Source: Paraglaciecola sp. L1A13 (GTDB lineage: Bacteria; Pseudomonadota; Gammaproteobacteria; Enterobacterales; Alteromonadaceae). Taken from it: DNA of 64,000 bases. Under the pieces are notes generated by a model. That model ran no database searches, was not told the origin of the DNA, and was given only the letters and a program-made list of their open reading frames with translations. The position numbers were made by a program, and so were the translations under genes. Shown piece after piece: positions 53,565 to 63,305 of the stretch (within the stretch, counting starts at the first letter, position 1; every line of letters starts with the position of its first letter). The stretch lies in the NCBI RefSeq assembly GCF_009796745.1, contig NZ_CP047024.1, forward strand, positions 3,286,001 to 3,350,000. Reading direction: 5' to 3'.

Positions 53565-53644
53565 ATCTTAAAAAACTAGCCCATTACTATTTACTCAGTA
53601 TGAGCAAAGTAGTCGCCCTAAAAATTAGCAGGTCATTAACGCTA

Positions 53645-54652
53645 TCAGGTAGGGGTATAATCAAAGCCAAAATGCAAATACGCTCGCTGGGAAACAATCC
53701 GTCCTCTGGGCGTTCGTTGTAAAAATCCTTGTTGAATTAAAAATGGCTCAATAACATCTTCAATCGTATCTTTCTCCTCACCAATTGCTGCCGCTAAGTT
53801 ATCGAGCCCGACGGGTCCGCCCATAAACTTATCAATTATAGTGACGAGCAATTTTCGATCCATGTAGTCAAATCCTTCTTTATCTACATCGAGCATATCA
53901 AGTGCTGCTGAGGCAACTTCACTACTAATAATCCCATCAGCCTTAATTTCGGCGTAATCTCGCACTCTTCGCAACAATCGGTTACTGATGCGCGGTGTAC
54001 CTCTGGAACGTCTAGCTATCTCTATAGCACCATCAGCGTCTAAATCGAGCGCTAAATAATTCGCTGAGCGTTTAACGATTTGGGTCAAATCTTTAATATT
54101 ATAAAACTCTAGGCGTTGAACTATGCCAAATCTGTCGCGCAATGGCGACGTTAATGAACCCGCCCTTGTCGTCGCACCGATCAGCGTAAAAGGCGGTAGT
54201 TCAAGCTTGATAGAGCGTGCGGCTGGCCCTTCACCAATCATAATATCCAGTTGATAATCCTCCATTGCAGGATAAAGGATCTCTTCAACAACTGGGCTAA
54301 GACGATGAATTTCATCGATAAACAACACATCATTTTCTTCAAGATTGGTTAACAAAGCAGCTAAATCACCGGCTTTTTCAAGTACCGGCCCAGAGGTGGT
54401 TTTAATGCTAACCCCCATTTCATTGGCAACAATATTAGCTAGCGTTGTTTTACCTAAACCTGGGGGACCGAATATAAGTAAATGATCCAACGCATCACTG
54501 CGTTTACGTGCCGCCTGAATAAATATATCCATTTGCTCACACACATGATCTTGCCCAGTATAATCGGCCAGCATTTTTGGGCGAATAGCACGATCGATGA
54601 TTTCATCTTCGCGAATAGCGGTGGGTTGAATTAGACGATCGGCTTCTATCAT
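53645..54652 (-). CDS. ruvB: Holliday junction branch migration helicase RuvB
   Basis: Predicted 335-residue AAA+ motor. It shows Walker [10 protein letters not shown], Walker [12 protein letters not shown], sensor [20 protein letters not shown] and arginine finger, and the C-terminal winged helix ([41 protein letters not shown]). With RuvA it drives branch migration of recombination junctions. Third gene of ruvC-ruvA-ruvB, 118 nt after ruvA. Confidence 0.98.
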   Translation of the reverse strand: MIEADRLIQPTAIREDEIIDRAIRPKMLADYTGQDHVCEQMDIFIQAARKRSDALDHLLIFGPPGLGKTTLANIVANEMGVSIKTTSGPVLEKAGDLAALLTNLEENDVLFIDEIHRLSPVVEEILYPAMEDYQLDIMIGEGPAARSIKLELPPFTLIGATTRAGSLTSPLRDRFGIVQRLEFYNIKDLTQIVKRSANYLALDLDADGAIEIARRSRGTPRISNRLLRRVRDYAEIKADGIISSEVASAALDMLDVDKEGFDYMDRKLLVTIIDKFMGGPVGLDNLAAAIGEEKDTIEDVIEPFLIQQGFLQRTPRGRIVSQRAYLHFGFDYTPT

Positions 54653-54770
54653 GGGGATAATTTAACTTTTGGTAGTGGTTTTATATACAGTGCCTAGTCT
54701 ATGAGAGTCGAGCCGGATACTCAAGCATCTACCTCCACAATTTCCTAGGCACCCGCCTATCACCTGTTAC

Positions 54771-55394
54771 TTAGATCATTGCTCGCAAAGATTCACGTAT
54801 TAGCTCTTCACTGGTAATATCTTTCACGTACACAGCATTAATCACCTTGCTCGCTTGTGGCACCTTGTAGCCAAGAGCGACAAGCGCACTTAACGCTTCT
54901 TCTTTTGCGTCACTGGAAGTCACAAACGTATTTTCAATGTTGCTACTCCCCTGTAATGTAAAGTCATCACTCGACGTTTGTTCCAAGGTCAGCTTTTTAA
55001 AGCGATCGCGCATCTCGATAACTAATCTCTCAGCCGTCTTTTTGCCTACGCCAGGAAGCTTAACCAGGGCAGTGATATCTTCTTGGGCAACGCATTGCAT
55101 AAAGTGTTGGCCTGACATACCAGATAAAATAGTCAGCGCTAATTTCGGCCCAACACCACTGGCTTTAATTAGCTCCCGAAATACAGCACGCTCATTCTTA
55201 TCGGCAAAACCGAACAACAATTGGGCATCTTCACGGACAACGAAATGGGTATAAACACAGGCTTGCGCACCAATTTCGGGTAACTGATAAAAGCTGGTCA
55301 TAGGAATTTGTATTTCGTACCCTACCCCCGCAACATCAATCAATACCTCTGGTGGTTGTTTTTCGATTACCGTGCCACGAATTCTACCTATCAT
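54771..55394 (-). CDS. ruvA: Holliday junction DNA-binding protein RuvA
   Basis: Predicted 207-residue tetrameric junction-binding protein. Domain I is the OB-fold ([27 protein letters not shown]). Domain II has the two helix-hairpin-helix motifs ([17 protein letters not shown] and [22 protein letters not shown]). The C-terminal domain III ([17 protein letters not shown]) contacts RuvB. It lies 26 nt after ruvC. Confidence 0.98.
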   Translation of the reverse strand: MIGRIRGTVIEKQPPEVLIDVAGVGYEIQIPMTSFYQLPEIGAQACVYTHFVVREDAQLLFGFADKNERAVFRELIKASGVGPKLALTILSGMSGQHFMQCVAQEDITALVKLPGVGKKTAERLVIEMRDRFKKLTLEQTSSDDFTLQGSSNIENTFVTSSDAKEEALSALVALGYKVPQASKVINAVYVKDITSEELIRESLRAMI

Positions 55395-55420
55395 ATTTGT
55401 TCTCTTTTTCGTTTATTAAA

Positions 55421-55942
55421 TTAACGTAATCGACCACGAACCGTTTTTTTCACTTGTCCAGACATCTTGATTAAGTTCTCGTGCGTATGACTGTGGCATA
55501 ACGCAACAGCCAGCGCATCAGCTGCATCAGCTTGGGGAGTGCCCGGTAGTTTTAAAATAAACGTCACCATATGTTGCACCTGTGTTTTCTGGGCATTGCC
55601 ATTGCCTACAACCGATTGTTTAATTTGCCGAGCTGAATACTCTGCCACATCTAAACCTTGATTAGTTGCTGCAACCATAGCAGCGCCTCGTGCTTGACCT
55701 AGCTTCAAAGCTGAATCGGGATTTTTCGCCATAAAGACTTGCTCTATAGCAAACATGTCGGGTTTATATTGCAGGATCAACTCACTGACGCCGTCGAATA
55801 TTTGTTGTAAACGCGGAGCCAAGGCATCACCTTGCATACGAATACAGCCGCTACCCAAATATTCTTGCTGGCGTCCTACTCGTTGAATGACACCGTATCC
55901 GGTTATACGTGAGCCTGGATCAATACCAAGAATAATTGCCAC
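55421..55942 (-). CDS. ruvC: crossover junction endodeoxyribonuclease RuvC
   Basis: Predicted 173-residue Holliday-junction resolvase. Its RNase H-like active site is [14 protein letters not shown] (first Asp), [26 protein letters not shown] (Glu) and the final [12 protein letters not shown] with two Asp. It cuts junctions bound by RuvAB. First gene of the ruv operon. Confidence 0.98.
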   Translation of the reverse strand: MAIILGIDPGSRITGYGVIQRVGRQQEYLGSGCIRMQGDALAPRLQQIFDGVSELILQYKPDMFAIEQVFMAKNPDSALKLGQARGAAMVAATNQGLDVAEYSARQIKQSVVGNGNAQKTQVQHMVTFILKLPGTPQADAADALAVALCHSHTHENLIKMSGQVKKTVRGRLR

Positions 55943-56025
55943 GGTTTGGGTCTACCTATCGGTTGTAGTTGCTGTAAATAGCCTAACGTCGTTCAATATG
56001 TCAGGTTAAAAGGTATAACTCAGGA

Positions 56026-56490
56026 CTAATCTGAAACGAACGTATCAGGCACACAATGTTTGATGGCGGCGCGATTAGTATCGGACCATACCTTAGCCAT
56101 AGCAGAGGTTTTATCTAACCATTGATAACTTAAGTGTTCAGTTAACGTTATTTGATCATTTCCCGCGATCTGCACGGAAAACACGTGTTCAGTGTTGTAA
56201 GGCGTGTTTGGAGGGTAACGATATTGCCAAATATCGCGGATCGCATAACGATTCGTCTGCAGATGATCACTTAATTGATAACCGGCTTGACGAATATCAA
56301 TACCGGTCTCTTCTTTTACTTCTCTAAAAGCCGTGCAAATAGGTAGCTCCCCCATTTCGAGGGTACCAGTAACTGACTGCCAAAACTGTGGATCGTCTTG
56401 TCTTTGCATCACCAAAATCCGGCATTGGCGGTCATAAATAACCACCAATGCTGACTCTGGCCGTCGGTAAACGTCTTTATTATCTAGCAG
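56026..56490 (-). CDS. nudB: dihydroneopterin triphosphate diphosphatase, CTG start proposed
   Basis: Predicted 154-residue Nudix hydrolase of folate synthesis. The Nudix box is GTLEMGELPICTAFREVKEETGI; RDDPxFWQSVTG and TEHLSYQWLD are NudB-specific. Using only ATG/GTG/TTG the frame would begin at a TTG (56448) in the middle of the conserved first strand. E. coli NudB has KDKVYKRPVSILVVIY, and here NKDVYRRPESALVVIY lies just upstream in frame. An upstream stop leaves no ATG/GTG/TTG, but CTG at 56490 has GGAG eight bases before it and gives the right length. It starts 5 bases after the aspS stop. Confidence 0.88.
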   Translation of the reverse strand: MLDNKDVYRRPESALVVIYDRQCRILVMQRQDDPQFWQSVTGTLEMGELPICTAFREVKEETGIDIRQAGYQLSDHLQTNRYAIRDIWQYRYPPNTPYNTEHVFSVQIAGNDQITLTEHLSYQWLDKTSAMAKVWSDTNRAAIKHCVPDTFVSD

Positions 56491-56495
56491 AAACG

Positions 56496-58274
56496 TTACT
56501 CCGCGCTTGGCGCTTTATCTTTGGCTAGCTGCGTTCGAATCGACAACTCTTTAAGTTGCTCATCGCTAGCAAAACCTGGCGCATTCGTTAACGGACAAGC
56601 GGCAGTGGTGGTTTTTGGAAAGGCCATAACGTCTCGAATAGAAGTAGCGCCGGTCATAAGCATTACTAACCGATCCAGACCAAACGCTAAACCTGCATGA
56701 GGCGGCGCACCAAACTTTAGTGCTTCCAGTAAGAAACCAAACTTCGCTTCTGCTTCTTCATCGCTGATACCTAGAATACTAAAAACCTTCGCCTGCATTT
56801 CCTGATCATGAATACGTACAGAACCACCGCCTAATTCACAACCGTTAAGCACCATGTCATAGGCATTAGATAAGGCATTAGCAGGATCAGCTGCCAATTG
56901 CTCAGCCGACATATCCCGTGGTGCGGTAAATGGATGATGCAAAGCATAGAACTGACCATCAACTTCTTCAAACATTGGGAAGTCAATCACCCAAAGCGGT
57001 TTCCACTCACCTTCAAGCAAATCTAAGTCTTCACCAACTTTAAGTCGCAGCGCGCCCAGCGCTTCAGTAACGACCGTTGCGGTATCCGCACCAAATAATA
57101 GAATATCGCCACTTTGTGCTGCAACACGTGCTAATACTTGTTTAGCAATATCTTCACCCAAGAATTTCAATATTGGCGATTGCAAACCGTCAACACCGGC
57201 ATCGATGTCGTTAACTTTCATCCAAGCCAAGCCTTTCGCACCGTAAATACCCACAAACTTGGTGTATTCGTCGATTTGCTTGCGGGTCATACTCGCACCG
57301 CCCGGTACGCGGATTACGGCAACACGGCCTTTAGCATCGTTGGCAGGGCCTGCAAATACTTTGAATTCTACATCTTTCAAAATGTCGGCTACGTCCACCA
57401 ATTCTAATGGGTTGCGCAAGTCCGGCTTATCACTACCAAAACGACGCATCGCATCTGCATATGTCATTTGCGGGAAGACACCTAAATCTACATCTAGCAT
57501 TTTCATAAACAAATTACGGATCATACCTTCAGTGATTTCCATCACTTGGTCGGCGCGCAAAAATGTAGTCTCTATATCAATTTGGGTAAATTCCGGCTGA
57601 CGGTCCGCGCGTAAGTCTTCATCACGGAAACACTTAACGATTTGGTAGTAACGGTCCATACCAGACATCATTAACAATTGCTTAAACAATTGAGGAGACT
57701 GAGGTAATGCAAAGAACTTACCTTTGTGCGTACGGCTAGGCACCAAATAGTCACGGGCGCCTTCTGGTGTTGCCTTAGTCAAAATGGGTGTCTCGATATC
57801 TAAAAAGCCATCGCCTTCTAAATAAGTTCGCACTGCGCTGGTAACTTTAGCGCGGAATTTCAAACGGTCGCTCATCAGAGGACGTCGAAGATCCAAATAG
57901 CGATATTTTAGGCGCTGCTCTTCCGAATTTTCCTGATTACTATCTAGCGGTAATACCGCTGATTTATTTAATATCGTTAAACCTTTTCCAAGGATTTCAA
58001 TTTCGCCGGTGCCCATATCTTTGTTAACTTGGCCTTCAGGCCGGGCACGAACTAATCCTTTAATTTGTACACAAAATTCACTGCGTAAACTGGTGGCAGT
58101 ATCAAACAAATCAGCTAAGTCTGGATCATAAACGACTTGTACAATTCCTTCGCGATCGCGTAAATCGATGAAAATAACTCCGCCTAAATCTCGGCGACGG
58201 TTAACCCAACCGCAAAGTGTGACTGTTTGTCCGATGTGTGATGCATTGATGTTGCCGCAATAATCTGTGCGCAT
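56496..58274 (-). CDS. aspS: aspartate--tRNA ligase
   Basis: Predicted 592-residue class II synthetase of the bacterial type. An N-terminal OB-fold anticodon-binding domain ([31 protein letters not shown]) precedes class II motif 1 ([22 protein letters not shown]), motif 2 ([27 protein letters not shown]), the bacterial GAD insertion (about residues 290-420), and motif 3 ([27 protein letters not shown]). nudB follows immediately, so the two are translationally linked. In E. coli aspS, nudB, yebC and ruvC cluster similarly. Confidence 0.98.
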   Translation of the reverse strand: MRTDYCGNINASHIGQTVTLCGWVNRRRDLGGVIFIDLRDREGIVQVVYDPDLADLFDTATSLRSEFCVQIKGLVRARPEGQVNKDMGTGEIEILGKGLTILNKSAVLPLDSNQENSEEQRLKYRYLDLRRPLMSDRLKFRAKVTSAVRTYLEGDGFLDIETPILTKATPEGARDYLVPSRTHKGKFFALPQSPQLFKQLLMMSGMDRYYQIVKCFRDEDLRADRQPEFTQIDIETTFLRADQVMEITEGMIRNLFMKMLDVDLGVFPQMTYADAMRRFGSDKPDLRNPLELVDVADILKDVEFKVFAGPANDAKGRVAVIRVPGGASMTRKQIDEYTKFVGIYGAKGLAWMKVNDIDAGVDGLQSPILKFLGEDIAKQVLARVAAQSGDILLFGADTATVVTEALGALRLKVGEDLDLLEGEWKPLWVIDFPMFEEVDGQFYALHHPFTAPRDMSAEQLAADPANALSNAYDMVLNGCELGGGSVRIHDQEMQAKVFSILGISDEEAEAKFGFLLEALKFGAPPHAGLAFGLDRLVMLMTGATSIRDVMAFPKTTTAACPLTNAPGFASDEQLKELSIRTQLAKDKAPSAE

Positions 58275-58514
58275 GATGAAATAAGCCTCTAAACCAAGCT
58301 ACTAAATATATGAAAAATAAGGCCGCGTAGTATATACCCAAAACTGGCGATCCCCAAGCAGCGGAGCCTAACAGATGAGCGATCGTTTAACTTAGCGTGT
58401 GACTTGTACAAATATGCTGCACATTACGTTTTTCGGGTACGAATACCTGCAAAATACCGTTAACACAAAATGGGTTAATTGCTACCATTACTGATTACGT
58501 TAGTGAGAGCCTTT

Positions 58515-59417
58515 ATGTCCAGAGTGAACATTGGTTGCCCCATATGGACCCATGATGCGTGGTTCGGCAACCTGTACCCGCCTAAAAAAAGTAAAATCGC
58601 GCCGTTACAAGCCTATGCGGGGTTGTTTAATAGTGTTGAATGCAATAGTAGTTTTTATCACCTGCCTAGCCTAGAAACCATTTCGAAATGGCGCGAAAAT
58701 GTTGGAGCCGATTTTCGTTTTATTATTAAATTACCACGGACAATCAGCCATGCAGGGCAGCTTGGTACGTGTCATAGTCAACTAAAAGAAGTGCTGGAAA
58801 ACATCGCACATTTAGGCATAACGCTGGGCGGAATAATGCTGCAACTGCCGAAACAGTTCTCGCCTATGCATCTTGACCAACTCAGTGTGTTTCTTGAGGA
58901 CGTCCCGAGCAAGGTTAATGTCAGTGTTGAAGTACGTCATATGGCATTTTTCAATAAAAGTGCTGAGGAAAAAGCCCTCAATCAATTATTAGTCACTCAT
59001 CAAGCAGATAGAGTCGTTATGGATACGCGTGCGTTATTTGCTTGTGACCCTAGTCAATATTCTGCTGGTGAGCGAACCCTCATAACCGAAGTTCAAGCTA
59101 AAAAGCCCAGAGTACCCACACACGTTATAGCCACAGGCAACGCCCCTATAGTGCGCTTTGTTGGGCATCAAAATATTAATCAAAATGCCCAGTACTACCA
59201 GCCCTGGATAACAAAAATTAAGGCTTGGTTAGACGCTGGAAAAACGCCATCGATTTTCTTCCATATGCCTGATAATAAAGACGCCCCTTGGTTAGCAGCA
59301 GCGTTTATTAACGACTATAATCTTACCTATCCTGATCAATGTTTACCTACGTTAACCCTACCCCGACACGAAGATCTGGCGACCCAACCGACGAGTCAAC
59401 AATTGTCGATATTTTAA
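58515..59417 (+). CDS. DUF72 domain-containing protein (YecE-like)
   Basis: Predicted 300-residue protein of the DUF72/YecE family (TIM-barrel-like fold, function unknown). It opens with NIGCPIWTHDAWFGNLYPPKKSK, continues with FNSVECNSSFYHLPS, FRFIIKLPRTISHA and VNVSVEVRHMAFF, and ends in FFHMPDNKDAPWLAAAFIN, all conserved family segments. ATG 58515 is chosen over one 36 bases upstream, because homologues start about 3 residues before IGCPIW and AGAG lies upstream. It is divergent from aspS. Confidence 0.9.
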   Translation: MSRVNIGCPIWTHDAWFGNLYPPKKSKIAPLQAYAGLFNSVECNSSFYHLPSLETISKWRENVGADFRFIIKLPRTISHAGQLGTCHSQLKEVLENIAHLGITLGGIMLQLPKQFSPMHLDQLSVFLEDVPSKVNVSVEVRHMAFFNKSAEEKALNQLLVTHQADRVVMDTRALFACDPSQYSAGERTLITEVQAKKPRVPTHVIATGNAPIVRFVGHQNINQNAQYYQPWITKIKAWLDAGKTPSIFFHMPDNKDAPWLAAAFINDYNLTYPDQCLPTLTLPRHEDLATQPTSQQLSIF

Positions 59418-59478
59418 ATACAAAAACGTAGCCTCATATGGTTCGCTGGCACATGAAAAAACAATATTAATCAACCTA

Positions 59479-60672
59479 TTACCTAAACAATACTTTTTCT
59501 TGCTTGAACCAATACACACAAAAGCTAAGCAGTAACACTGCTATTAAGGCGGTAGAGCCGAAAATCGCAATGAGTTGGAAATAGTCCATGGTGCCTTTAA
59601 CCAGCTCTTTCATGGCTAATGCTACATTGGTCAGTGGCACCCAAGCCCATCCGCCTTTTAGTTCCACACCTGGCAGCAACGCCACCATCACAGGGATAAC
59701 CACAAATATGACTAACGGCCCCATATAGCTCTGTGCTTCTTTAAAACTGCGCGCATAAATAGAAATACTCAATAATATAGAGGCAAAAATAGCCACCAGC
59801 GGGATCAGCATTAAGAACATCAAGACAAAATCCAAGATACCAATTTGACTCATAAAATCAGCCACGAATTGCATGGCGAAACCGCGACTTAGCACAATTC
59901 CCCAGACCGCCATACTCACAACTGTGATAAGGGCCGTGGTGACCCCTGCGCATGCAATGGTCAGAAATTTTCCTAGCACAATTTTAGTACGATCTATGGG
60001 TGAAATAAGCAGCGTTTCGAGGGTACCTCGCTCCTTCTCACCCGCAGCGATGTCTGTAGCTGGAAACATAGCCCCTTGAAAACATAAAATAAATAATAAA
60101 TAAGGCAGCATACCGCCAATTTTTTCGCCCCAACTTTCTCGCTGATCCGCAGTGCTAATTTGACTCAACACAATCGGTTTTATTAATGCCTGTTGTTGCT
60201 TAGATGAAACTCCAAGCGTCGTAAACGCCGCGGTTTGGTATTGAGTAGCATATTTTTGCACAATACTGTTTACTCGGTTATAAACCAAATTTAACCCTGC
60301 ATCGTTTAGGTATAACGTTATCTCTAATTGGCCGCTCGACAGTACGTTTGATGAATAGTTATCTGGCATCACAACAACAAAATCGACACGGGCATTTTTA
60401 ATGAGCTGTGCGTAATCATCGTTATCGCCAATAATGATTTGTTCAAATTGCGGGGAGGCCGCTAATTCATCGCTAATCTCAGCAGCATTTTGAGGGTTAA
60501 CCACCGCATATTTAAGGACTTTGCTTTCCGCTTTCTCAAACGCTTGGGTGGTAAAATAGGCCATTGCCCCGAAAATTAGCGGGAAAATCAATATCGGTAA
60601 CGCAATCATGAAAAATAACGTTTTTCGGTCCCGAAGTAATTCTCTTATTTCTTTTGAAAAGACTAACCACAT
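59479..60672 (-). CDS. ABC-2 type exporter permease (NatB-like)
   Basis: Predicted 397-residue inner-membrane permease. One helix at about 18-38 (TLFFMIALPILIFPLIFGAMAYF) and a large extracytoplasmic domain precede five or so C-terminal helices. The conserved ABC-2 segment is FPATDIAAGEKERGTLETLLISPIDRTKIVLGKFL. This is the CPBP-free NatB form that pairs with NatA ATPases, exporting Na+ in Bacillus; the substrate here is unknown. It is downstream of its ATPase gene by 10 nt. Confidence 0.9.
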   Translation of the reverse strand: MWLVFSKEIRELLRDRKTLFFMIALPILIFPLIFGAMAYFTTQAFEKAESKVLKYAVVNPQNAAEISDELAASPQFEQIIIGDNDDYAQLIKNARVDFVVVMPDNYSSNVLSSGQLEITLYLNDAGLNLVYNRVNSIVQKYATQYQTAAFTTLGVSSKQQQALIKPIVLSQISTADQRESWGEKIGGMLPYLLFILCFQGAMFPATDIAAGEKERGTLETLLISPIDRTKIVLGKFLTIACAGVTTALITVVSMAVWGIVLSRGFAMQFVADFMSQIGILDFVLMFLMLIPLVAIFASILLSISIYARSFKEAQSYMGPLVIFVVIPVMVALLPGVELKGGWAWVPLTNVALAMKELVKGTMDYFQLIAIFGSTALIAVLLLSFCVYWFKQEKVLFR

Positions 60673-60682
60673 ATTAAATTCC

Positions 60683-61453
60683 CTATTTGATGCTGGCTAA
60701 AAAGGCATCGTGCAATGAGCCATCGGCTAATTGAGTAAATTGACTCAATGGGCCATCAAATTTACTGACCCCTTGATCAATAACGGTCACGCGGTCGCAC
60801 AACTCGCGCACTTCATCTAAATGGTGGGTGGAAAATATAACGGGCGTACCTTGTTCTTTCAAACTACGAATAAAATTCAATACCGTCTGTGTTGCCATTA
60901 TATCAAGACCCGTTGTTGGCTCATCTAAAATAACCACTTCAGGCTTGTGAACAACTGCCCGAGCTATTGCCACCTTTTGCTTCATTCCAGTAGAAAAGTT
61001 TTCACTTCGGCGGTCTAAAAAAGTATGCATATCGAGTAAATCGGCGAGCTCCTCGATCCGTGTTGCAATCTGGATTTTTTTCATGCCGTGCAGCTTGGCA
61101 AAATATTCAATATTTTCACGTCCCGATAACCGCCCATATAAACCTGTTGAGCCGGACAAAAACCCGATTTTTTTGCGCGCCATAACAGGGTTTTCTAATA
61201 CATCTGAGCCATTAATGTTGATATGACCACTGTCAGGTTTAAGCGCGGTGGATAACATTCGTAATGTGGTCGTTTTACCCGCTCCGTTAGGACCCAGTAG
61301 CCCAAGGACTTCACCTTGCTGACAGGTAAAAGATACCTCAACGACAGAGTGAAAAAAGCGCCCTTTTAAACGCGGATCTTGTCGTTCTTGCTCACTGAGT
61401 TTCTTCGGGTTTTCCACGGAAAACTTTTTAGCTAAGCCAACTATTTCGATCAT
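60683..61453 (-). CDS. ABC transporter ATP-binding protein (NatA-like)
   Basis: Predicted 256-residue ATPase. It shows Walker A GPNGAGKTT, Q-loop, signature FSTGMKQKVAIARA, Walker B VVILDEPTTGLD and switch His in STHHLDE. An insertion after the first strand (SVENPKKLSEQERQDPRLKG) is typical of the NatA/CcmA subgroup partnered with NatB-like permeases. It heads a two-gene operon. GAAGGGAA lies before the ATG. Confidence 0.93.
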   Translation of the reverse strand: MIEIVGLAKKFSVENPKKLSEQERQDPRLKGRFFHSVVEVSFTCQQGEVLGLLGPNGAGKTTTLRMLSTALKPDSGHININGSDVLENPVMARKKIGFLSGSTGLYGRLSGRENIEYFAKLHGMKKIQIATRIEELADLLDMHTFLDRRSENFSTGMKQKVAIARAVVHKPEVVILDEPTTGLDIMATQTVLNFIRSLKEQGTPVIFSTHHLDEVRELCDRVTVIDQGVSKFDGPLSQFTQLADGSLHDAFLASIK

Positions 61454-61607
61454 TCCCTTCCCTTTATATGCCTAAAGGCTATTAATGCGTTGGCACTTTA
61501 CAGTAAGCGTCAATTATCTAATAGCTGTAAAGTATAACAATAACGTTTAAAATCAGAATATTAGTCAATTAAAAATTCAAACTAAATTTCAGACAAGGAC
61601 ACGTTAC

Positions 61608-62312
61608 ATGGGCACTCAACTCAACCCGTTATCAGCCTGTATTGGCGTACTTACCCAACCTAGCGCGACCTTTTTCGTATTGAAAAAACAGCATAATTGG
61701 TCGTGGTTGGCATTTTTACTGGTCATGGTGGCTGCCATATTGCCTATGTATTACTACTTTCACGTGGTGGATTTTCAATGGTACAAAGAGAGTATCATTG
61801 CCAGCCAATTTTCTAATGTGAGCCCCAGTGAACAGCAAAGTGCACGAGGCTTGTTGGAAGCAACTCGGGGTATCATTGGCACCGTAATCACCCCTTTTAT
61901 TATGATGTTAACACTGGTATCGATCATCGCCGGTTATCTGAATATCACCACAAAAATTGATCCACAAAATATTAATAGCTACGGTGACTGGTTCGGTTTT
62001 TCTTGGTGGGTACTAATGCCGTCCTGTGTGGGCGCATTACTTAGTCTAGGGATTTTATTTTTTGCGACAGACGGGCAAATAAGCTTTGATGCAATATCGC
62101 CAAGCGCATTATCTTTTATATTTGCCATACCGCCTACCTCTTCTTGGTTTGGGCTGGCAAGCAGTATTAAACTTGAAACGTTTTGGACTATGTACCTGAT
62201 CTTTATTGGTCTATCACAGTGGGTTGAGCTATCACGGCAACGTGCGATAATCATTGCGTTTACGCCTTGCTTGGTTATTTGGCTAAGTTGGGCATTGTTA
62301 CTGTTGTTTTAA
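61608..62312 (+). CDS. Yip1 family membrane protein
   Basis: Predicted 234-residue integral membrane protein with five hydrophobic helices (about residues 32-52, 83-107, 131-153, 163-178 and 205-232) and the Yip1-like opening in which a Pro-rich N-terminus (LTQPSATFFVLKKQHNW) leads to the first helix. Bacterial Yip1-domain proteins are of unknown function. AAGGACACGTTAC precedes the ATG. Alone between two minus-strand genes. Confidence 0.78.
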   Translation: MGTQLNPLSACIGVLTQPSATFFVLKKQHNWSWLAFLLVMVAAILPMYYYFHVVDFQWYKESIIASQFSNVSPSEQQSARGLLEATRGIIGTVITPFIMMLTLVSIIAGYLNITTKIDPQNINSYGDWFGFSWWVLMPSCVGALLSLGILFFATDGQISFDAISPSALSFIFAIPPTSSWFGLASSIKLETFWTMYLIFIGLSQWVELSRQRAIIIAFTPCLVIWLSWALLLLF

Positions 62313-62358
62313 CACGATTAATGGTCGCTAAAAATAACAAGACTCTATAACCGTAAAT

Positions 62359-63219
62359 TTACTTGCTCGGGCGCTTGGGGCGAAAGTATTCCCGATTAAG
62401 ATAAAACTGCGGCTCTTGATTTAGCTCACTCCAACCAGGCAGGCCCAACAATGGTAATGGAAATAAAGGCTTTGGCTGTTTAAACAATTCAGTGTTTGTG
62501 ATTGCCGCGCTCAAGCGCTCATCAACCTCAGCGTTTTGCTGTGCGATACTTAACAATGAAAAGCCCTTTTCTACTTCGATGGCTAACCACTTCCCTGTTA
62601 ACCCTATAAAGGGGTCAAGCAACATTTCATAGTTAGCATGACCAAACATACGCGCGTGAATGGATATCCCCCATGCGCTTCGTGCATTATGCAGCGCTTC
62701 ATACCATTTATGCTCTGTCAGTAAGCCAGTAACGGATTTACCTTTATCACCCTCAATCAATAACAACACACCACACTCATCGAAGTGCGTAATGTGATTG
62801 CGCTGGGGCGTGCGTGGGCTGAGGCCAAACCGTTCAATATCATGCACGTGCAGCTTATTTAGCAGTTTTTTCGTTTTTGGGTATTGCAACCACACTAAAC
62901 CATTGAACAAATCATGCCAGCTGTTAGCCCTGGTGGGTATTTGTGCATGCTTATTGATAATTTGTTCATAATAATTATCACTGGGGGCAAGCATATCTTG
63001 GCACACGAATCCAGGGGTACTTATTTGCGCTATCGACTGTTGTGTCTTCAATAGGTTTAAGCCCTGTGCATTGGGCCAGGTTGGCATATTTGATATTGAA
63101 AATTGAGTATCTAGATGCGCTATGGGTTCGCACGACAGTTGCAGTGTAAAGGGTTTATTCCAAGGTAAAGACATAAAAAGACAAACAAAATTCGTTGCTA
63201 GTAGGATGATGGGTGGCAT
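62359..63219 (-). CDS. hypothetical exported or membrane-anchored protein
   Basis: Predicted 286-residue protein that I cannot assign. The N-terminus MPPIILLATNFVCLFMSLPW is hydrophobic, probably a signal or anchor. The rest is mixed alpha/beta with aromatic-rich segments (NSWHDLFNGLVWLQYPKTKKLL) that recall the DUF3025 family (HDLFNALVWLxFPxxKxxLN), which would fit its length. The ATG at 63219 with GGAG nine bases upstream is preferred to one 69 bases further out. Divergent from the M28 peptidase. Confidence 0.7.
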   Translation of the reverse strand: MPPIILLATNFVCLFMSLPWNKPFTLQLSCEPIAHLDTQFSISNMPTWPNAQGLNLLKTQQSIAQISTPGFVCQDMLAPSDNYYEQIINKHAQIPTRANSWHDLFNGLVWLQYPKTKKLLNKLHVHDIERFGLSPRTPQRNHITHFDECGVLLLIEGDKGKSVTGLLTEHKWYEALHNARSAWGISIHARMFGHANYEMLLDPFIGLTGKWLAIEVEKGFSLLSIAQQNAEVDERLSAAITNTELFKQPKPLFPLPLLGLPGWSELNQEPQFYLNREYFRPKRPSK

Positions 63220-63305
63220 TATAACAACTCCATTCCTGCGAGGCCTACTTTTATCGAGTGAGTGGAAATTAATTTTGAGTAAAACCAAACTAGGTGAATA
63301 TAAAA

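Noticed and set aside
57259..57600. 113-codon plus-strand frame
   Set aside because: Antisense shadow of aspS.
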